From Akkermansiaceae bacterium (GTDB taxonomy: Bacteria > Verrucomicrobiota > Verrucomicrobiia > Verrucomicrobiales > Akkermansiaceae), in contig JABHEX010000132.1 in the NCBI GenBank assembly GCA_018676385.1, forward strand, positions 1-32,103: a stretch of DNA of 32,103 bases, read 5' to 3'. Both the position numbers and the translations under genes were made by a program. Each line of letters opens with the position of its first letter. The stretch's first letter is position 1. This document shows, one piece after another, positions 10,864 through 19,510 of this stretch. The notes beneath the pieces were generated by a model. It did not search any database and had not been told where the DNA came from. It saw only the letters and a list, made by a program, of their open reading frames with translations.

Positions 10864-12426
10864 ATGAAAATGATTTGTTATGCTTGGATAATGTTAGCTG
10901 TTCTGTGTATGGTTAGCTGTCATACCCTTCCCGATCCAGTTGAGAAGGTGGAGCATCAATGTCTGCCATCATTGAAAACAGGCAAGCTAGCTTACGCTGC
11001 AAAAAAAATTCATAGCCGTGCTGGGGGATCAACTACTTCTGCAGTTCCGCTGATGTCGAACAAGGAGGCTCTGGAGAGCCGTTTGGCATTAATAGATAGC
11101 GCCCAGCGCTCGTTAGAAATTCAGATTTTTATCTGGATGAACGACTACACAGGCAAACTAATCATGGAACGTGTGTTGATGGCCGCCGACCGGGGCGTAA
11201 AAGTGAGGCTATTGATAGATGATTTACTATTGGGTATTTCCTACACGGACAGCGAGCTCGCGGCCATCGCATCTCATCCGAATGTTGGCTTGCGCTTGTA
11301 TAATCCGAACAAACTGCGCGATAGGATATTACCACGAACCTTAGACTTAGTTTTAAATACTAAGCGCTGTAATCAGCGGATGCATAACAAGAGTATCGTA
11401 GCGGACGGGCTTCTTGCAATTCTTACAGGAAGAAATATTGGAGATCACTATTTTGGCTATGGGCAGGGTTATAACATGGTAGATTTTGGTGCTATGTTTG
11501 CGGGGCCAATAGTAACAGACATAAAAAAAGGGTTTAATCGTTATTGGAACAGTGATCCTGCATATGATGCACGTGCATTCATACGCGATGGTAAAAGTTT
11601 GTCGTTAGATAAATTTCGTAGCGTATCTAGACTAGAAATATTACGTGCTGAAACCGCTCCAAATCATCAAATCTCTATAACACCACAAGATTGGAGTCGA
11701 TGGTTCTCAGATACGGCCAAGCGAGCTCATGGTGGCGGTGCCGTTTACTTGGAAGATGCGCCAGAGAACCCAAGTTACAGCCGACCAGTTATAAAAGAAA
11801 TACTCAGACAGTGTGAAAGTAGCTGTAAAGAGATTTATATGGTTACTCCATATCTTGTGCCGGATGAGCGTATGATGGCGATGTTGAGTAAAGTGCGCGC
11901 GCGCGGAGTGCGTGTGGTTTTACTAGTGCCAACGGTTTCCTCCAATAATCACCTCATAGTGCATAATCAGTATCAGAAGTATCGTAAGATCTTACTGCGA
12001 ATGGGGGTCGAAATATACGAGTTTAAGCACCGTCCCAGTAGTAACATGAAATACTATATTAACGAAGGGGCGAGCTCTACCCGCAAGGTGGGTTTGCACG
12101 TAAAGCTCGTATTGATCGATTCGAGTATTACTTATATGGGAAGTATGAACTTTGATGGTAGGGCTATGTTTGTGAACACTGAGGGAGGAGCTACCGTGCG
12201 TTCAAAAGCCCTAGCTTTAGAACTCAAAAAATGGGTCAACTTACTTTGCACTCCTGAGAATTCATGGCGTCTAAGTCTGACGAAAAATGGGAGTATTAGA
12301 TGGTTGGCGGGTGAGGAAATCCGCAAGAGCGAGCCGTCGCTTGATTTCTTGCAGGGCACTCTAGAGTTTATATTCAGGCCGTTTAGCTTCAGGCATGAAA
12401 TCTTTCCTGATAGACGTAAGCATTAG
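10864..12426 (+). CDS. Phospholipase D / cardiolipin synthase-like lipoprotein
   Basis: The 520-residue protein has two HKD motifs, diagnostic of the PLD superfamily. The first is MHNKSIVAD (H174, K176, D181) followed by LTGRNIGDHYF; the second, near 412-419, is HVKLVLID followed by MGSMNFDGRA. The N-terminus is a lipoprotein signal, MKMICYAWIMLAVLCMVSC, with C19 as the likely lipidated residue. Architecture and length resemble ClsC/YmdC, which transfers phosphatidyl groups between phospholipids to make cardiolipin. A lipoprotein form would act at the periplasmic face. It probably shares an operon with the YiiX-like lipoprotein 17 bp upstream. Confidence 0.88.
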   Translation: MKMICYAWIMLAVLCMVSCHTLPDPVEKVEHQCLPSLKTGKLAYAAKKIHSRAGGSTTSAVPLMSNKEALESRLALIDSAQRSLEIQIFIWMNDYTGKLIMERVLMAADRGVKVRLLIDDLLLGISYTDSELAAIASHPNVGLRLYNPNKLRDRILPRTLDLVLNTKRCNQRMHNKSIVADGLLAILTGRNIGDHYFGYGQGYNMVDFGAMFAGPIVTDIKKGFNRYWNSDPAYDARAFIRDGKSLSLDKFRSVSRLEILRAETAPNHQISITPQDWSRWFSDTAKRAHGGGAVYLEDAPENPSYSRPVIKEILRQCESSCKEIYMVTPYLVPDERMMAMLSKVRARGVRVVLLVPTVSSNNHLIVHNQYQKYRKILLRMGVEIYEFKHRPSSNMKYYINEGASSTRKVGLHVKLVLIDSSITYMGSMNFDGRAMFVNTEGGATVRSKALALELKKWVNLLCTPENSWRLSLTKNGSIRWLAGEEIRKSEPSLDFLQGTLEFIFRPFSFRHEIFPDRRKH

Positions 12427-12527
12427 GTGATCATGGCATATTAGATGCAGTGTAGATCTGCACCATAAAAAGCTAAATACAACTCTAGAGAAGGAGCTAG
12501 AGGCCTTATTGAAAGACTGAATTTTTA
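12427..12527. other. Convergent gap between PLD and TMEM43 genes
   Basis: About 100 bp with a short CTCTAG/CTAGAG inverted repeat (12483-12502). The repeat lacks a T tail, so it is only a weak terminator candidate. No gene is seen. Confidence 0.3.
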
Positions 12528-13688
12528 TTATGAGTGAGCTTTTTTAAGCCCCATAATTTTCATGATCAAGAATGTAATGCCAAGGCCTGCCAGAATGAGC
12601 AGAGGAATACCAATCAGAGGACGGTAGAAAACCCAAGCTACCGCTATAGTTATTAGAGACAGAGGAGCTGATAACAAAAATGAAACTATGCCTGTGCCGA
12701 TACCGACGATACTGCCAGCAATAGGTAACACATCAGCAACAACAGCGAGTGGGGCTGAGATCAACTTGAACCCGCAAAACATTAAGAAAAATCCAAGTAT
12801 GCGTATGCCCCATGTTAATAATTTGTTATTATTCTGGGCACTATTGAACATGGATTGAGCGGTATGAGTGCCTACCGTGAGTGTGTTAATAGTAGTGCCC
12901 GAATCACCCGTGAATGGGCTAAAAGAATTGCCATTTTGTTGCGCAAGGATACTCACATCGGTTGGCATAGCGGACATGAATGTGATTTTCAGGTCACCGA
13001 TGGCAGGAGATGCTTCATCTTCTCCTAAATAAAATTGTCCATCGGTGTATTTAACCTCACGACCAGCGATAGGCTCTATTTCATTCTCTGGTTTGCTTAC
13101 GTGGAGAGAAGTGTAATTATCGATTTGTGAGATTAAGTGTGTGCTCAGCGTATATTCACCAACGGTGATTGGCGATGCAGCCCACGAAAGTGAACCAATT
13201 GCGACTGCAGGATTTTCGTGGCCTTTGGTTTTCTTAAATTTCCCCGAGTCGATACGCCCAGAAGCCCATACTTTTTTATAAGTATAAGTGGTGGTTTTTT
13301 TCTCCTTACCACCGATCTCTTTCTTTGTGGAGGTCTTGGTATTTTCTTTCCACTGATACATTTTCACCACACGTTTTAGCTTCAGAGCCTCGGCACTAAC
13401 TTGAAATTTTTCGTCACGGAGTGTTCCTTTGGATGTTGCTTTACCAGTAATGTGGACGAGCTTGCCTTCATTATTGCTGTTTAGGGTAGCTGCATTGGCG
13501 GATACGCATTCTTTTGCCCCTTGATCTAAATCCTTACGAGTTTTAACAGCCCTGCCTTCATTCCAAAATAAAACAGGGAAGGCGAGGATCACCATGATCA
13601 AGCCTATGAGTATGCCCTTGATTGAATTTCCAATGCGACTGAACCAACCTGTGGTAACTGTTTCAATGTAAGAATCTGACATGGCCAT
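12528..13688 (-). CDS. TMEM43-family membrane protein
   Basis: The 386-residue protein has one N-terminal membrane helix (about 20-45) followed by WNEGRAVKT, the signature that opens TMEM43/LUMA family members. A ~240-residue soluble segment comes next, then three or four C-terminal helices (about 292-380, e.g. ILGFFLMFCGFKLI and PLSLITIAVAWVFY). Bacterial homologues are uncharacterised; the eukaryotic protein is an inner nuclear/ER membrane protein. The KTSTKKEIGGKEKKTTTYTYKK stretch in the soluble part is unusually lysine- and threonine-rich. It may share a transcript with the methyltransferase gene upstream on the same strand, 41 bp away. Confidence 0.85.
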   Translation of the reverse strand: MAMSDSYIETVTTGWFSRIGNSIKGILIGLIMVILAFPVLFWNEGRAVKTRKDLDQGAKECVSANAATLNSNNEGKLVHITGKATSKGTLRDEKFQVSAEALKLKRVVKMYQWKENTKTSTKKEIGGKEKKTTTYTYKKVWASGRIDSGKFKKTKGHENPAVAIGSLSWAASPITVGEYTLSTHLISQIDNYTSLHVSKPENEIEPIAGREVKYTDGQFYLGEDEASPAIGDLKITFMSAMPTDVSILAQQNGNSFSPFTGDSGTTINTLTVGTHTAQSMFNSAQNNNKLLTWGIRILGFFLMFCGFKLISAPLAVVADVLPIAGSIVGIGTGIVSFLLSAPLSLITIAVAWVFYRPLIGIPLLILAGLGITFLIMKIMGLKKAHS

Positions 13689-13729
13689 ATATCTAGCAGA
13701 TTTTGCCCGCCAGTAAATAGTAAAAGAGC

Positions 13730-14320
13730 TCAGAGCTTGCTAAAGACGGCTATATGTCTGTCCACAGATTTTCCTTTTGCGTCTGACAATATTCTGGAAT
13801 CTGGGTTGCGTATGTTTGTGACCAATTTGGCACCGAGTGATTGGATGGCCTCGAGCGCCTGATTGTGTTCGCGATCGAAGTAGGATGTGATGACCATCAT
13901 GCCATCTTCATCAAGCCGGTGTAGTGCCTGATCGTATATTTCTTTCCAAGTGGTGTCACCATTCCAATAATTTTGATGTCGCATAAATACCACGTCAAAG
14001 TCATCGGGAAGTTGTTTTAGTGTGCTGAGCTTAGTGCCATTTTGAACGTGAAACTCTGCTTCTGCATTATCTGGAAGGAGTTTTTTCCATCGTTCTCGAG
14101 CAATATCCAGTTCCCTATCCCTGATATCCATACCTGAGATCTGGATGCCGTTTTTTCCAAATACATCTGCGAGCACTCTTGTTTCATCGGCTCTGCCACA
14201 GGCGAGGTTCAGCAGGCTGACAGGCTGATTACCTATTCCATTTCCAATAGCTTGGGATAGCAGGTGTCTAAGCTGCTGCATGTCCTTGTTGGTGTGTGTA
14301 TTGCGGAATGTTTCGGGCAC
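13730..14320 (-). CDS. Class I SAM-dependent methyltransferase, substrate unknown
   Basis: The 196-residue protein carries a Rossmann methyltransferase core. Motif I is VSLLNLACGRADE near residue 37, followed by the acidic-loop strand ISGMDIRDRELD, then EFHVQNGTKL and DFDVVFMRHQNYWN as the later strands. It is short, with no additional substrate domain. NLACGRADE in place of the common DxGxGxG is a recognisable variant. Its gene lies 41 bp before the TMEM43 gene on the same strand and is divergent from the DUF1080 gene. Confidence 0.75.
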   Translation of the reverse strand: MPETFRNTHTNKDMQQLRHLLSQAIGNGIGNQPVSLLNLACGRADETRVLADVFGKNGIQISGMDIRDRELDIARERWKKLLPDNAEAEFHVQNGTKLSTLKQLPDDFDVVFMRHQNYWNGDTTWKEIYDQALHRLDEDGMMVITSYFDREHNQALEAIQSLGAKLVTNIRNPDSRILSDAKGKSVDRHIAVFSKL

Positions 14321-14409
14321 GGACGAGACCTAAGCACACAGGTGTTTTTATCCCAAGGTAAAATAAAAAATGTCTCGCCACCTTGAGGAATTAAATGCAT
14401 CAGTAGACC

Positions 14410-15189
14410 ATGTATATAACTCAGATTCTTGTTACAATATTCGTCTTAGCCGTTTCACACACGGCTTGTAATGCTGACCACCATAAAAAGGGTGAAAGCA
14501 AACCAGGAGAGGACGAAGAGTGGATCCAACTTTTTAATGGTAAGAACCTTGATGGCTGGACACCCAAATTCAAAGGGCACGATGCCGGTGTGAATTATAA
14601 GAGTACATTTGTAGTGGAAAATGGGATGCTGCGCGTTAAATATGACAAGTATGAAAAATGGGACGGAGTCTTTGGGCATCTGTTCTATAAGTCGGAATTT
14701 TCCCACTATATTTTACGCTGCGAGTACCGCTTTATTGGTGACCAACTGAAGGGAGGACCCGGATGGGCAACAAGAAATAACGGATTCATGGTTCATGGTC
14801 AGTCACTTGCAACGATGGGAAAAAACCAGAGTTTTCCGACTTCAATCGAAGTTCAATTACTCGGGGGGACACCAAATGGTAAAGAAAAACGCTCCACAAT
14901 GAATCTTTGCACGCCAGGGACCCATGTGGTGCTTGATGATAAACTGGATAAGCGGCACTGTATCAGCTCTAATGGACCAACATTCTATGGTGAACAATGG
15001 GTGAGTGTAGAGATCGAGGTGCGTGGTAGTGAGTTAATTAAGCACAAGGTGAATGGCAAGGTGGTTATGCAATACAAGGCTCCCCAATTGAATGACGGAA
15101 CTTTGTTAGAAAAAGGAACTATATCCATTCAGGCTGAAACGCATCCGATAGATTTTCGTAAAATTGAGGTAAAGGTACTAAAAAAATAA
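14410..15189 (+). CDS. Secreted DUF1080 (3-keto-disaccharide hydrolase-like) protein
   Basis: The 259-residue protein begins with a signal peptide (MYITQILVTIFVLAVSHTACNA) and continues with EEWIQLFNGKNLDGWTPKF, the hallmark opening of DUF1080. The jelly-roll domain runs to the end and includes the ENGMLRV, GHLFYKSEFSHYILRCEYRF and HKVNGKVVMQY strands and a closing IDFRKIEVKVL. The family folds like a concanavalin-type glycan-binding or hydrolysing domain, and some members hydrolyse 3-keto-glycosides. Large DUF1080 sets are common in Verrucomicrobiota and Planctomycetota. This copy stands alone, with no oxidoreductase partner in the window. Confidence 0.88.
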   Translation: MYITQILVTIFVLAVSHTACNADHHKKGESKPGEDEEWIQLFNGKNLDGWTPKFKGHDAGVNYKSTFVVENGMLRVKYDKYEKWDGVFGHLFYKSEFSHYILRCEYRFIGDQLKGGPGWATRNNGFMVHGQSLATMGKNQSFPTSIEVQLLGGTPNGKEKRSTMNLCTPGTHVVLDDKLDKRHCISSNGPTFYGEQWVSVEIEVRGSELIKHKVNGKVVMQYKAPQLNDGTLLEKGTISIQAETHPIDFRKIEVKVLKK

Positions 15190-15524
15190 CTATTACGAAG
15201 TAAGATACGCAGAAGCGGAGCAAACTAATACCGCTGTGGCGTTACTTTCCTAATCTGCGTATGAATTGCCGAGCAAAGCGATATGGGATGAGGTCAAAAA
15301 TTTGTAAGGCAGTAATGGGTCACGATTTGGGAAGCACAATCAGCTTGAACTAGGTAGAAACCAGACAGGTGGCAATGATCGCGTTACCGATTTTGGCAAT
15401 GTAATTCAGCTCGATCCGATGTTACCAAACGAACAAAAGTACAATTCCGCACAGATCGGATCATGGATGATCCCCGTGAAATGATGAGGCAAGCGGGCCA
15501 ATAATCTGAGACATAAACGGCTGT
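15190..15524. other. 335-bp gap with inverted repeats and a decayed reading frame
   Basis: This is the only non-coding stretch over 300 bp. It holds a 9-bp inverted repeat (ATACGCAGA at 15205 and TCTGCGTAT at 15254) enclosing an AGCGG/CCGCT hairpin, and then a probable gene remnant listed separately. No RNA gene was recognised. Confidence 0.5.
15254..15484 (+). pseudogene. Probable remnant of a protein-coding gene (C-terminal end)
   Basis: One frame is open from 15254 to the TGA at 15482 except for a single TAA at 15305. The translation reads like real protein on both sides of that stop: AYELPSKAIWDEVKNL, then RVTDFGNVIQLDPMLPNEQK, ending SWMIPVK. There is no ATG at a sensible start and the family is not recognised. 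The composition of the two halves, and the frame being shared across the stop, suggest decay by a nonsense mutation plus loss of the 5' part. Chance is possible for a frame this short. Confidence 0.35.
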
Positions 15525-16817
15525 TTATCCTCGTCTGATTTCCGATCCCTTAAAGCGCACCATAATGCGAAAAACTTTTTTTTCGCGACATGTTATGTTT
15601 CCCGTCTCCAGGTCAAAATAGTCAGGTATTTGAACTCGGTGAATATCCACGGAGGCAAAGAATCCACGTTCTGAGAATATATCAATTAGCATGGCAAGTG
15701 CTTTGGGGTCTTCAAGGAGTGAATCCTCAGAGTTGATATGAGCCCTTCCAGAAATCGCATGCGGCTTCACAATTGGCATGATTTTCTCTTCGATCAAAGT
15801 TGCGACTTCATCAAACAAGTTAGGATACTCAAGGCGATAGCGGTCGATTCGGTAAACGAGGTCACGTCTTGCGTGTTTAACAACTTGTGATGCTTCGGGG
15901 AGATTTTGTAAGACTTCGTACGTGCGTGGATCCAGTTCAAGCGAACTCTGGTATTCGAGCTCCTTAAATATTTTTTGTTGTACCTCATCGAGTGGCAGCT
16001 GAGCGTTGATGAAATGGTAGTGAAAAATGAGCTTCAGTGATAGCAGGGCATCATAGGTCTTCTCCTTGAAAGTGCGATAGCGATTACGGGCGAGTTCTTC
16101 GTTAGTATCTGTTGGTCGCTCCTCCAGTAAATCGCCGGTTCCAGAGCGCTTTACATCCTCGTTGTGTGCGATAACCTCACGCCCTCGTTTAAGCTGCCGC
16201 GCAACACTTTCTCCTTCATCGACGAACAGCACCATAATGTGGTAAATAGGCTGTTTAAAGTGTACTTTTAGTGGTGTGTCCTGAAATGCACGGCGCAGGG
16301 AAATCATTTTATCGTAAAGCATTTTGATGCATTCCACCTGCACTGTTGTTCGTGGGAAGCCATCCAACACCACACCCTCTCGATACACGGGCTGTAGCAT
16401 CTCTCGGAATAGAATATCAACTACTTCGCGGTCACCAACCATGTGGCCTTCAGCCTTTAATGCTTGCATCTGCGGTGTATCGAGAAGGGAACTAACAACG
16501 ATAGGTGTGGCTGAAATATCGCGAACTTGGCAGATATACTCCGTATTAGTGCCCTTACCTGATCCAGGGGCGCCCCCGAGAAGTATAATCTCTTTTGGAA
16601 AACGCATGTTTTCCTTGCCTCGTTCCGCCTGAAGACCGTCCCAGACAGAATTGAAAATGAAAAGAGCATCCTTGACTTCAAGGTCAGGATTTTTGTTGGG
16701 CGATGTTTCTGTGTTGCTCACAGCAAAGTGCGTAAGGGAATTAGGCAAAAAAGTCGAGCTTTTAGCCGTGATTCGGGGAGTTGTAATCAGAGATTTATAT
16801 GCATCATAACATGCCAT
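15525..16817 (-). CDS. Adenylate-kinase-like nucleoside monophosphate kinase with extra C-terminal domain
   Basis: The 430-residue protein contains an NMP kinase domain (about 72-290): the P-loop GGAPGSGKGT at 81-90, the NMP-binding DGFPRT at 152-156, and the lid/C-terminal pattern RPTDTNEELARNRY. It is about twice the length of ordinary Adk. Roughly 70 residues precede the P-loop and about 135 follow the kinase, the latter with no family I recognise (RRDLVYRIDRYRLEYPNLFDEV...). A GTG at 16721 (VSNTETSPNKN) is an alternative start. It probably phosphorylates NMPs, but a housekeeping role is not established. DUF4202 lies upstream on the same strand. Confidence 0.75.
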   Translation of the reverse strand: MACYDAYKSLITTPRITAKSSTFLPNSLTHFAVSNTETSPNKNPDLEVKDALFIFNSVWDGLQAERGKENMRFPKEIILLGGAPGSGKGTNTEYICQVRDISATPIVVSSLLDTPQMQALKAEGHMVGDREVVDILFREMLQPVYREGVVLDGFPRTTVQVECIKMLYDKMISLRRAFQDTPLKVHFKQPIYHIMVLFVDEGESVARQLKRGREVIAHNEDVKRSGTGDLLEERPTDTNEELARNRYRTFKEKTYDALLSLKLIFHYHFINAQLPLDEVQQKIFKELEYQSSLELDPRTYEVLQNLPEASQVVKHARRDLVYRIDRYRLEYPNLFDEVATLIEEKIMPIVKPHAISGRAHINSEDSLLEDPKALAMLIDIFSERGFFASVDIHRVQIPDYFDLETGNITCREKKVFRIMVRFKGSEIRRG

Positions 16818-16873
16818 GTTTTATGATAATGATATGAAAAAAAGCTAGGGCTAATCATTTGAATCGCCGAAAT

Positions 16874-16891
16874 TTCATACGGTAGTATGAA
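16874..16891. repeat. Inverted repeat upstream of the kinase gene
   Basis: TTCATAC-GGTA-GTATGAA is a perfect 7-bp inverted repeat, extendable to AATT on both sides with one bulged base. It lies about 57 bp upstream of the kinase start, on the promoter side, so an operator is more likely than a terminator; there is no T tail. Confidence 0.35.
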
Positions 16892-17000
16892 TTGGCCATA
16901 GCAAGCAGTGTCATTCCTGATTTGGGCAAATTAACCAATAAGAATACCAAACTGCAAATTTTGTAGAGCAGGGTGGCTGGGATCGTCTAAATTCACCTAG

Positions 17001-17585
17001 TTAGTCCAACGCCATTTTCAATACAGCGGCGGCTTGCTCAGAATAATCGATTTGAGCGGCAAACTTATGCCCGTTTGGACTCATCTTTGCCCAAGTTTTT
17101 TTAACGATGCGTAGCATTTTTGGTTCCCCAGTCGACTCAATCAGTGCATCAAATTGATATTTAAGAAAGACCAGACAAAGTGCGTCTTCGAGCGTCTGGC
17201 AATCGGGATCTGACTTCATGTTTTTCTTCAAATTAAGTGATTGAACACGTTCAATAATTTCTTCAGGAGTGCCAACTTCATGAAGGATTTCACCTGCTTT
17301 GGCGGCATGATATTTTTTTAGTTCCGCCCGCCATTTGAGATAGCCAACGCGTCCCATCGGCTCGCTTGTTCGCGGAATTTCCCAACGGCATATATGCTGG
17401 CAGCGAGCAGCGAGCAATAACGGTAGTGAAGCATCCGGATTGAGTGCACGCACCTCTTCAGTCAGCCGTTCAGCAAAGACCAGCTCCTTTGGACGGATTT
17501 CTCCACTAACATTAATCTGATTAGGGTCTTGCCCGTTCGCAGCATCAAATTTTGTATAAGCTCGTTGGATGAGTGAATCGTCCAT
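17001..17585 (-). CDS. DUF4202-family protein
   Basis: The 194-residue soluble protein matches DUF4202: AYTKFDAANGQDPN near the start, ELVFAERLTEEV, LLLAARCQHICRWEIPR and GYLKWRAELKKYHA, followed by EDALCLVFLKYQFD. The His/Cys-rich HICRWEIPR and KYHA segments with the later ED pair resemble a helical, possibly metal-dependent, HD-like core, but no activity is established. The full family length is present. It is divergent from the pseudouridine synthase (83 bp between starts) and lies 183 bp upstream of the kinase gene. Confidence 0.85.
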   Translation of the reverse strand: MDDSLIQRAYTKFDAANGQDPNQINVSGEIRPKELVFAERLTEEVRALNPDASLPLLLAARCQHICRWEIPRTSEPMGRVGYLKWRAELKKYHAAKAGEILHEVGTPEEIIERVQSLNLKKNMKSDPDCQTLEDALCLVFLKYQFDALIESTGEPKMLRIVKKTWAKMSPNGHKFAAQIDYSEQAAAVLKMALD

Positions 17586-17668
17586 GCCCCAGAGGATGAG
17601 TTGTCAAATCATCGAGGGCAACCATGATTTCTTGCACAGTGCGAAATGATTGGGCATAAACCCTGACG

Positions 17669-18313
17669 ATGCCCGCTGACCAACTGCTGCAAATGATGCA
17701 TATTGACCCCGAATTTGTCGTGGTGAACAAGGAGAGTGGTATGCTTGCAGTTCCCGGACGAGGGCCAGAAAAAAAGGATAGTGTGGCCGATCGAGTGAGG
17801 CGAATGTTTCCGAGTTGTATCAAACAACCTGCTGTTCATCGGCTTGACATGGATACTTCGGGCCTTATGGTAGTTGCTTTGACGGCAGACACACACCGCA
17901 ATTTATCCCGACAGTTTCATGAGCGGCAAACTCAAAAGAGGTATGTTGCCCTATTAAATGGTGTGTTGGATGCTGAATGTGGAACGATAGAGCTTCCATT
18001 CCGATTGGATGTTAATAATCGGCCAATCCAAATTTATGATGAGATCAATGGAAAGATGGGAATCACACATTGGAAAAAAATAGCGATTGAGGGTAATACA
18101 ACACGAGTCGATTTTATTCCCGTCACTGGACGCACGCACCAGTTGCGAGTGCACGCATCGCACGCCAAAGGTCTGGGTATTCCCATTGTAGGTGATCCAT
18201 TTTATGGAGACGGATCTGGCCCTGGCCAGCTCAAGTTGCATGCATGTGAACTCACATTCACACATCCCAAGACTGGAGAAACGATGAGTTATCGCAGTGA
18301 GCCAAGTTTCTGA
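17669..18313 (+). CDS. RluA-family pseudouridine synthase
   Basis: The 214-residue catalytic domain has the RluA signature HRLDMDTSGLMVVA with the catalytic aspartate at D60. It also has QKRYVALLNG and the C-terminal GRTHQLRVHASHAKGLGIPIVGD. It isomerises uridine to pseudouridine in rRNA or tRNA. There is no N-terminal S4 domain, so it resembles the short RluA/TruC-like enzymes; the target site cannot be read from sequence. Alternative in-frame ATGs lie at 17693 and 17696. It ends 7 bp from convergent arsJ. Confidence 0.9.
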   Translation: MPADQLLQMMHIDPEFVVVNKESGMLAVPGRGPEKKDSVADRVRRMFPSCIKQPAVHRLDMDTSGLMVVALTADTHRNLSRQFHERQTQKRYVALLNGVLDAECGTIELPFRLDVNNRPIQIYDEINGKMGITHWKKIAIEGNTTRVDFIPVTGRTHQLRVHASHAKGLGIPIVGDPFYGDGSGPGQLKLHACELTFTHPKTGETMSYRSEPSF

Positions 18314-18320
18314 GTAAGAA

Positions 18321-19499
18321 TTAATTTTGAATTTTTCGAGTGCAAATCCACGCAGCAAATAACATCCCGACACTTGTCCATAGACACGCTCCCAGTCCGC
18401 CAAGCAGGAACATGATACCAGACAATAAGGTACCGACGAGTCTGCCCCATGCATTCGCCATGTAGTAAAACCCAACATTTAGAACGACATGATCATCATT
18501 AGTGAAGGCAAGAATTAGATACGAGTGAGTTGACGAATTGATTGCAAAAATAAATCCAAATATAGCCAATCCAATGAGTAGAGCTGCGATTGGGTGAAAA
18601 TCCATCTGCATGACCAAAGCAAGTGCTGCGGTAGCAAGGGTGAGTAAAAATACCCAGAAACCTGCAGCTCTTGGTGTGTCTGTTTTGCGAACAAACTTTG
18701 GCGTGTTGGCCTGTACGATACCGTAGCCTATAACCCAGGCTGCCATGAATGATCCAACTTGACTAAAACTCCACCCCAGACTCGATTTAAGAAAAATGGG
18801 CAGTGCTACCACAAACCAAACATCTCGTGAGGCAAAGAGAAAAAACCGCGCTGCTGATAGCCAGTTAATCTGCGCGCTCTTGGAGAATAATTGGGTGAAC
18901 TTCACCTTGCGCTTGCTACGACCCATATCCTGCCTCAGGTAAATTAATGAAATCATTAGAACGAGGGTCAGCATTATAGCCATTAGCCAGAGCGAATCCA
19001 CAAAACCAAGCCAGGTTAACATGACACCGCCTAACAAAAAACCAACCCCCTTGAGCGCATTCTTTGAGCCCGTGAGAATAGAGACCCATTTAAACAGTGT
19101 CTTTTCCCTGTCTCCCACGAGCAGTTTTACCGCACTCTTAGAGCTCATCTTAGTTAGGTCCTTAGCAATCCCTGATAATGCTTGTGATATCATCACGTAA
19201 CTCACAGACAGAGCGGTAGTCCAGTTAGGGCTTATGCATGATAGCATCATCAGAGCGATAATCTGTATCGCTATTCCTGCGAAAAGTGTAATTCTTAATC
19301 CCACCCGCGATCCAACCCACCCCCCGAATAAGTTTGTTAGAACTCCGCAGAATTCATAGAGCAAAAAGAGAGTGCCCAGCTGCATTGGCGTGTAGCCAAG
19401 CTCGTGAAAGTAAAGTAACACCAGCATGCGCAACGCTCCGTCGGTAAGCGTGAACCCCCAGTAGGATGCCGTGACAATCGCGTAGCTTTTGATATTCAC
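18321..19499 (-). CDS. arsJ: ArsJ, organoarsenical (1-arseno-3-phosphoglycerate) efflux MFS transporter
   Basis: The 392-residue inner-membrane protein has about 11-12 hydrophobic segments and major-facilitator loop motifs. It starts SYAIVTASYWGFTLTDGALRMLVLLYFHELGYTP, the distinctive opening of ArsJ. The strongest support is context: it directly follows (11 bp) a dedicated GAPDH and an ArsR-family regulator on the same strand. That is the arrangement shown to confer arsenate resistance: GAPDH forms 1-arseno-3-phosphoglycerate and ArsJ exports it, after which it decays to arsenate outside. No arsC, acr3 or arsB is visible nearby. Confidence 0.9.
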   Translation of the reverse strand: MNIKSYAIVTASYWGFTLTDGALRMLVLLYFHELGYTPMQLGTLFLLYEFCGVLTNLFGGWVGSRVGLRITLFAGIAIQIIALMMLSCISPNWTTALSVSYVMISQALSGIAKDLTKMSSKSAVKLLVGDREKTLFKWVSILTGSKNALKGVGFLLGGVMLTWLGFVDSLWLMAIMLTLVLMISLIYLRQDMGRSKRKVKFTQLFSKSAQINWLSAARFFLFASRDVWFVVALPIFLKSSLGWSFSQVGSFMAAWVIGYGIVQANTPKFVRKTDTPRAAGFWVFLLTLATAALALVMQMDFHPIAALLIGLAIFGFIFAINSSTHSYLILAFTNDDHVVLNVGFYYMANAWGRLVGTLLSGIMFLLGGLGACLWTSVGMLFAAWICTRKIQN

Positions 19500-19510
19500 T
19501 GAATAAAAAA

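Noticed and set aside
12483-12502. CTCTAG/CTAGAG hairpin as a terminator between the PLD and TMEM43 genes
   Set aside because: Only 6 bp of stem and no T tract on either strand.
16324-16632. 102-aa plus-strand ORF opposite the kinase P-loop region
   Set aside because: Antisense shadow of the NMP-kinase core.
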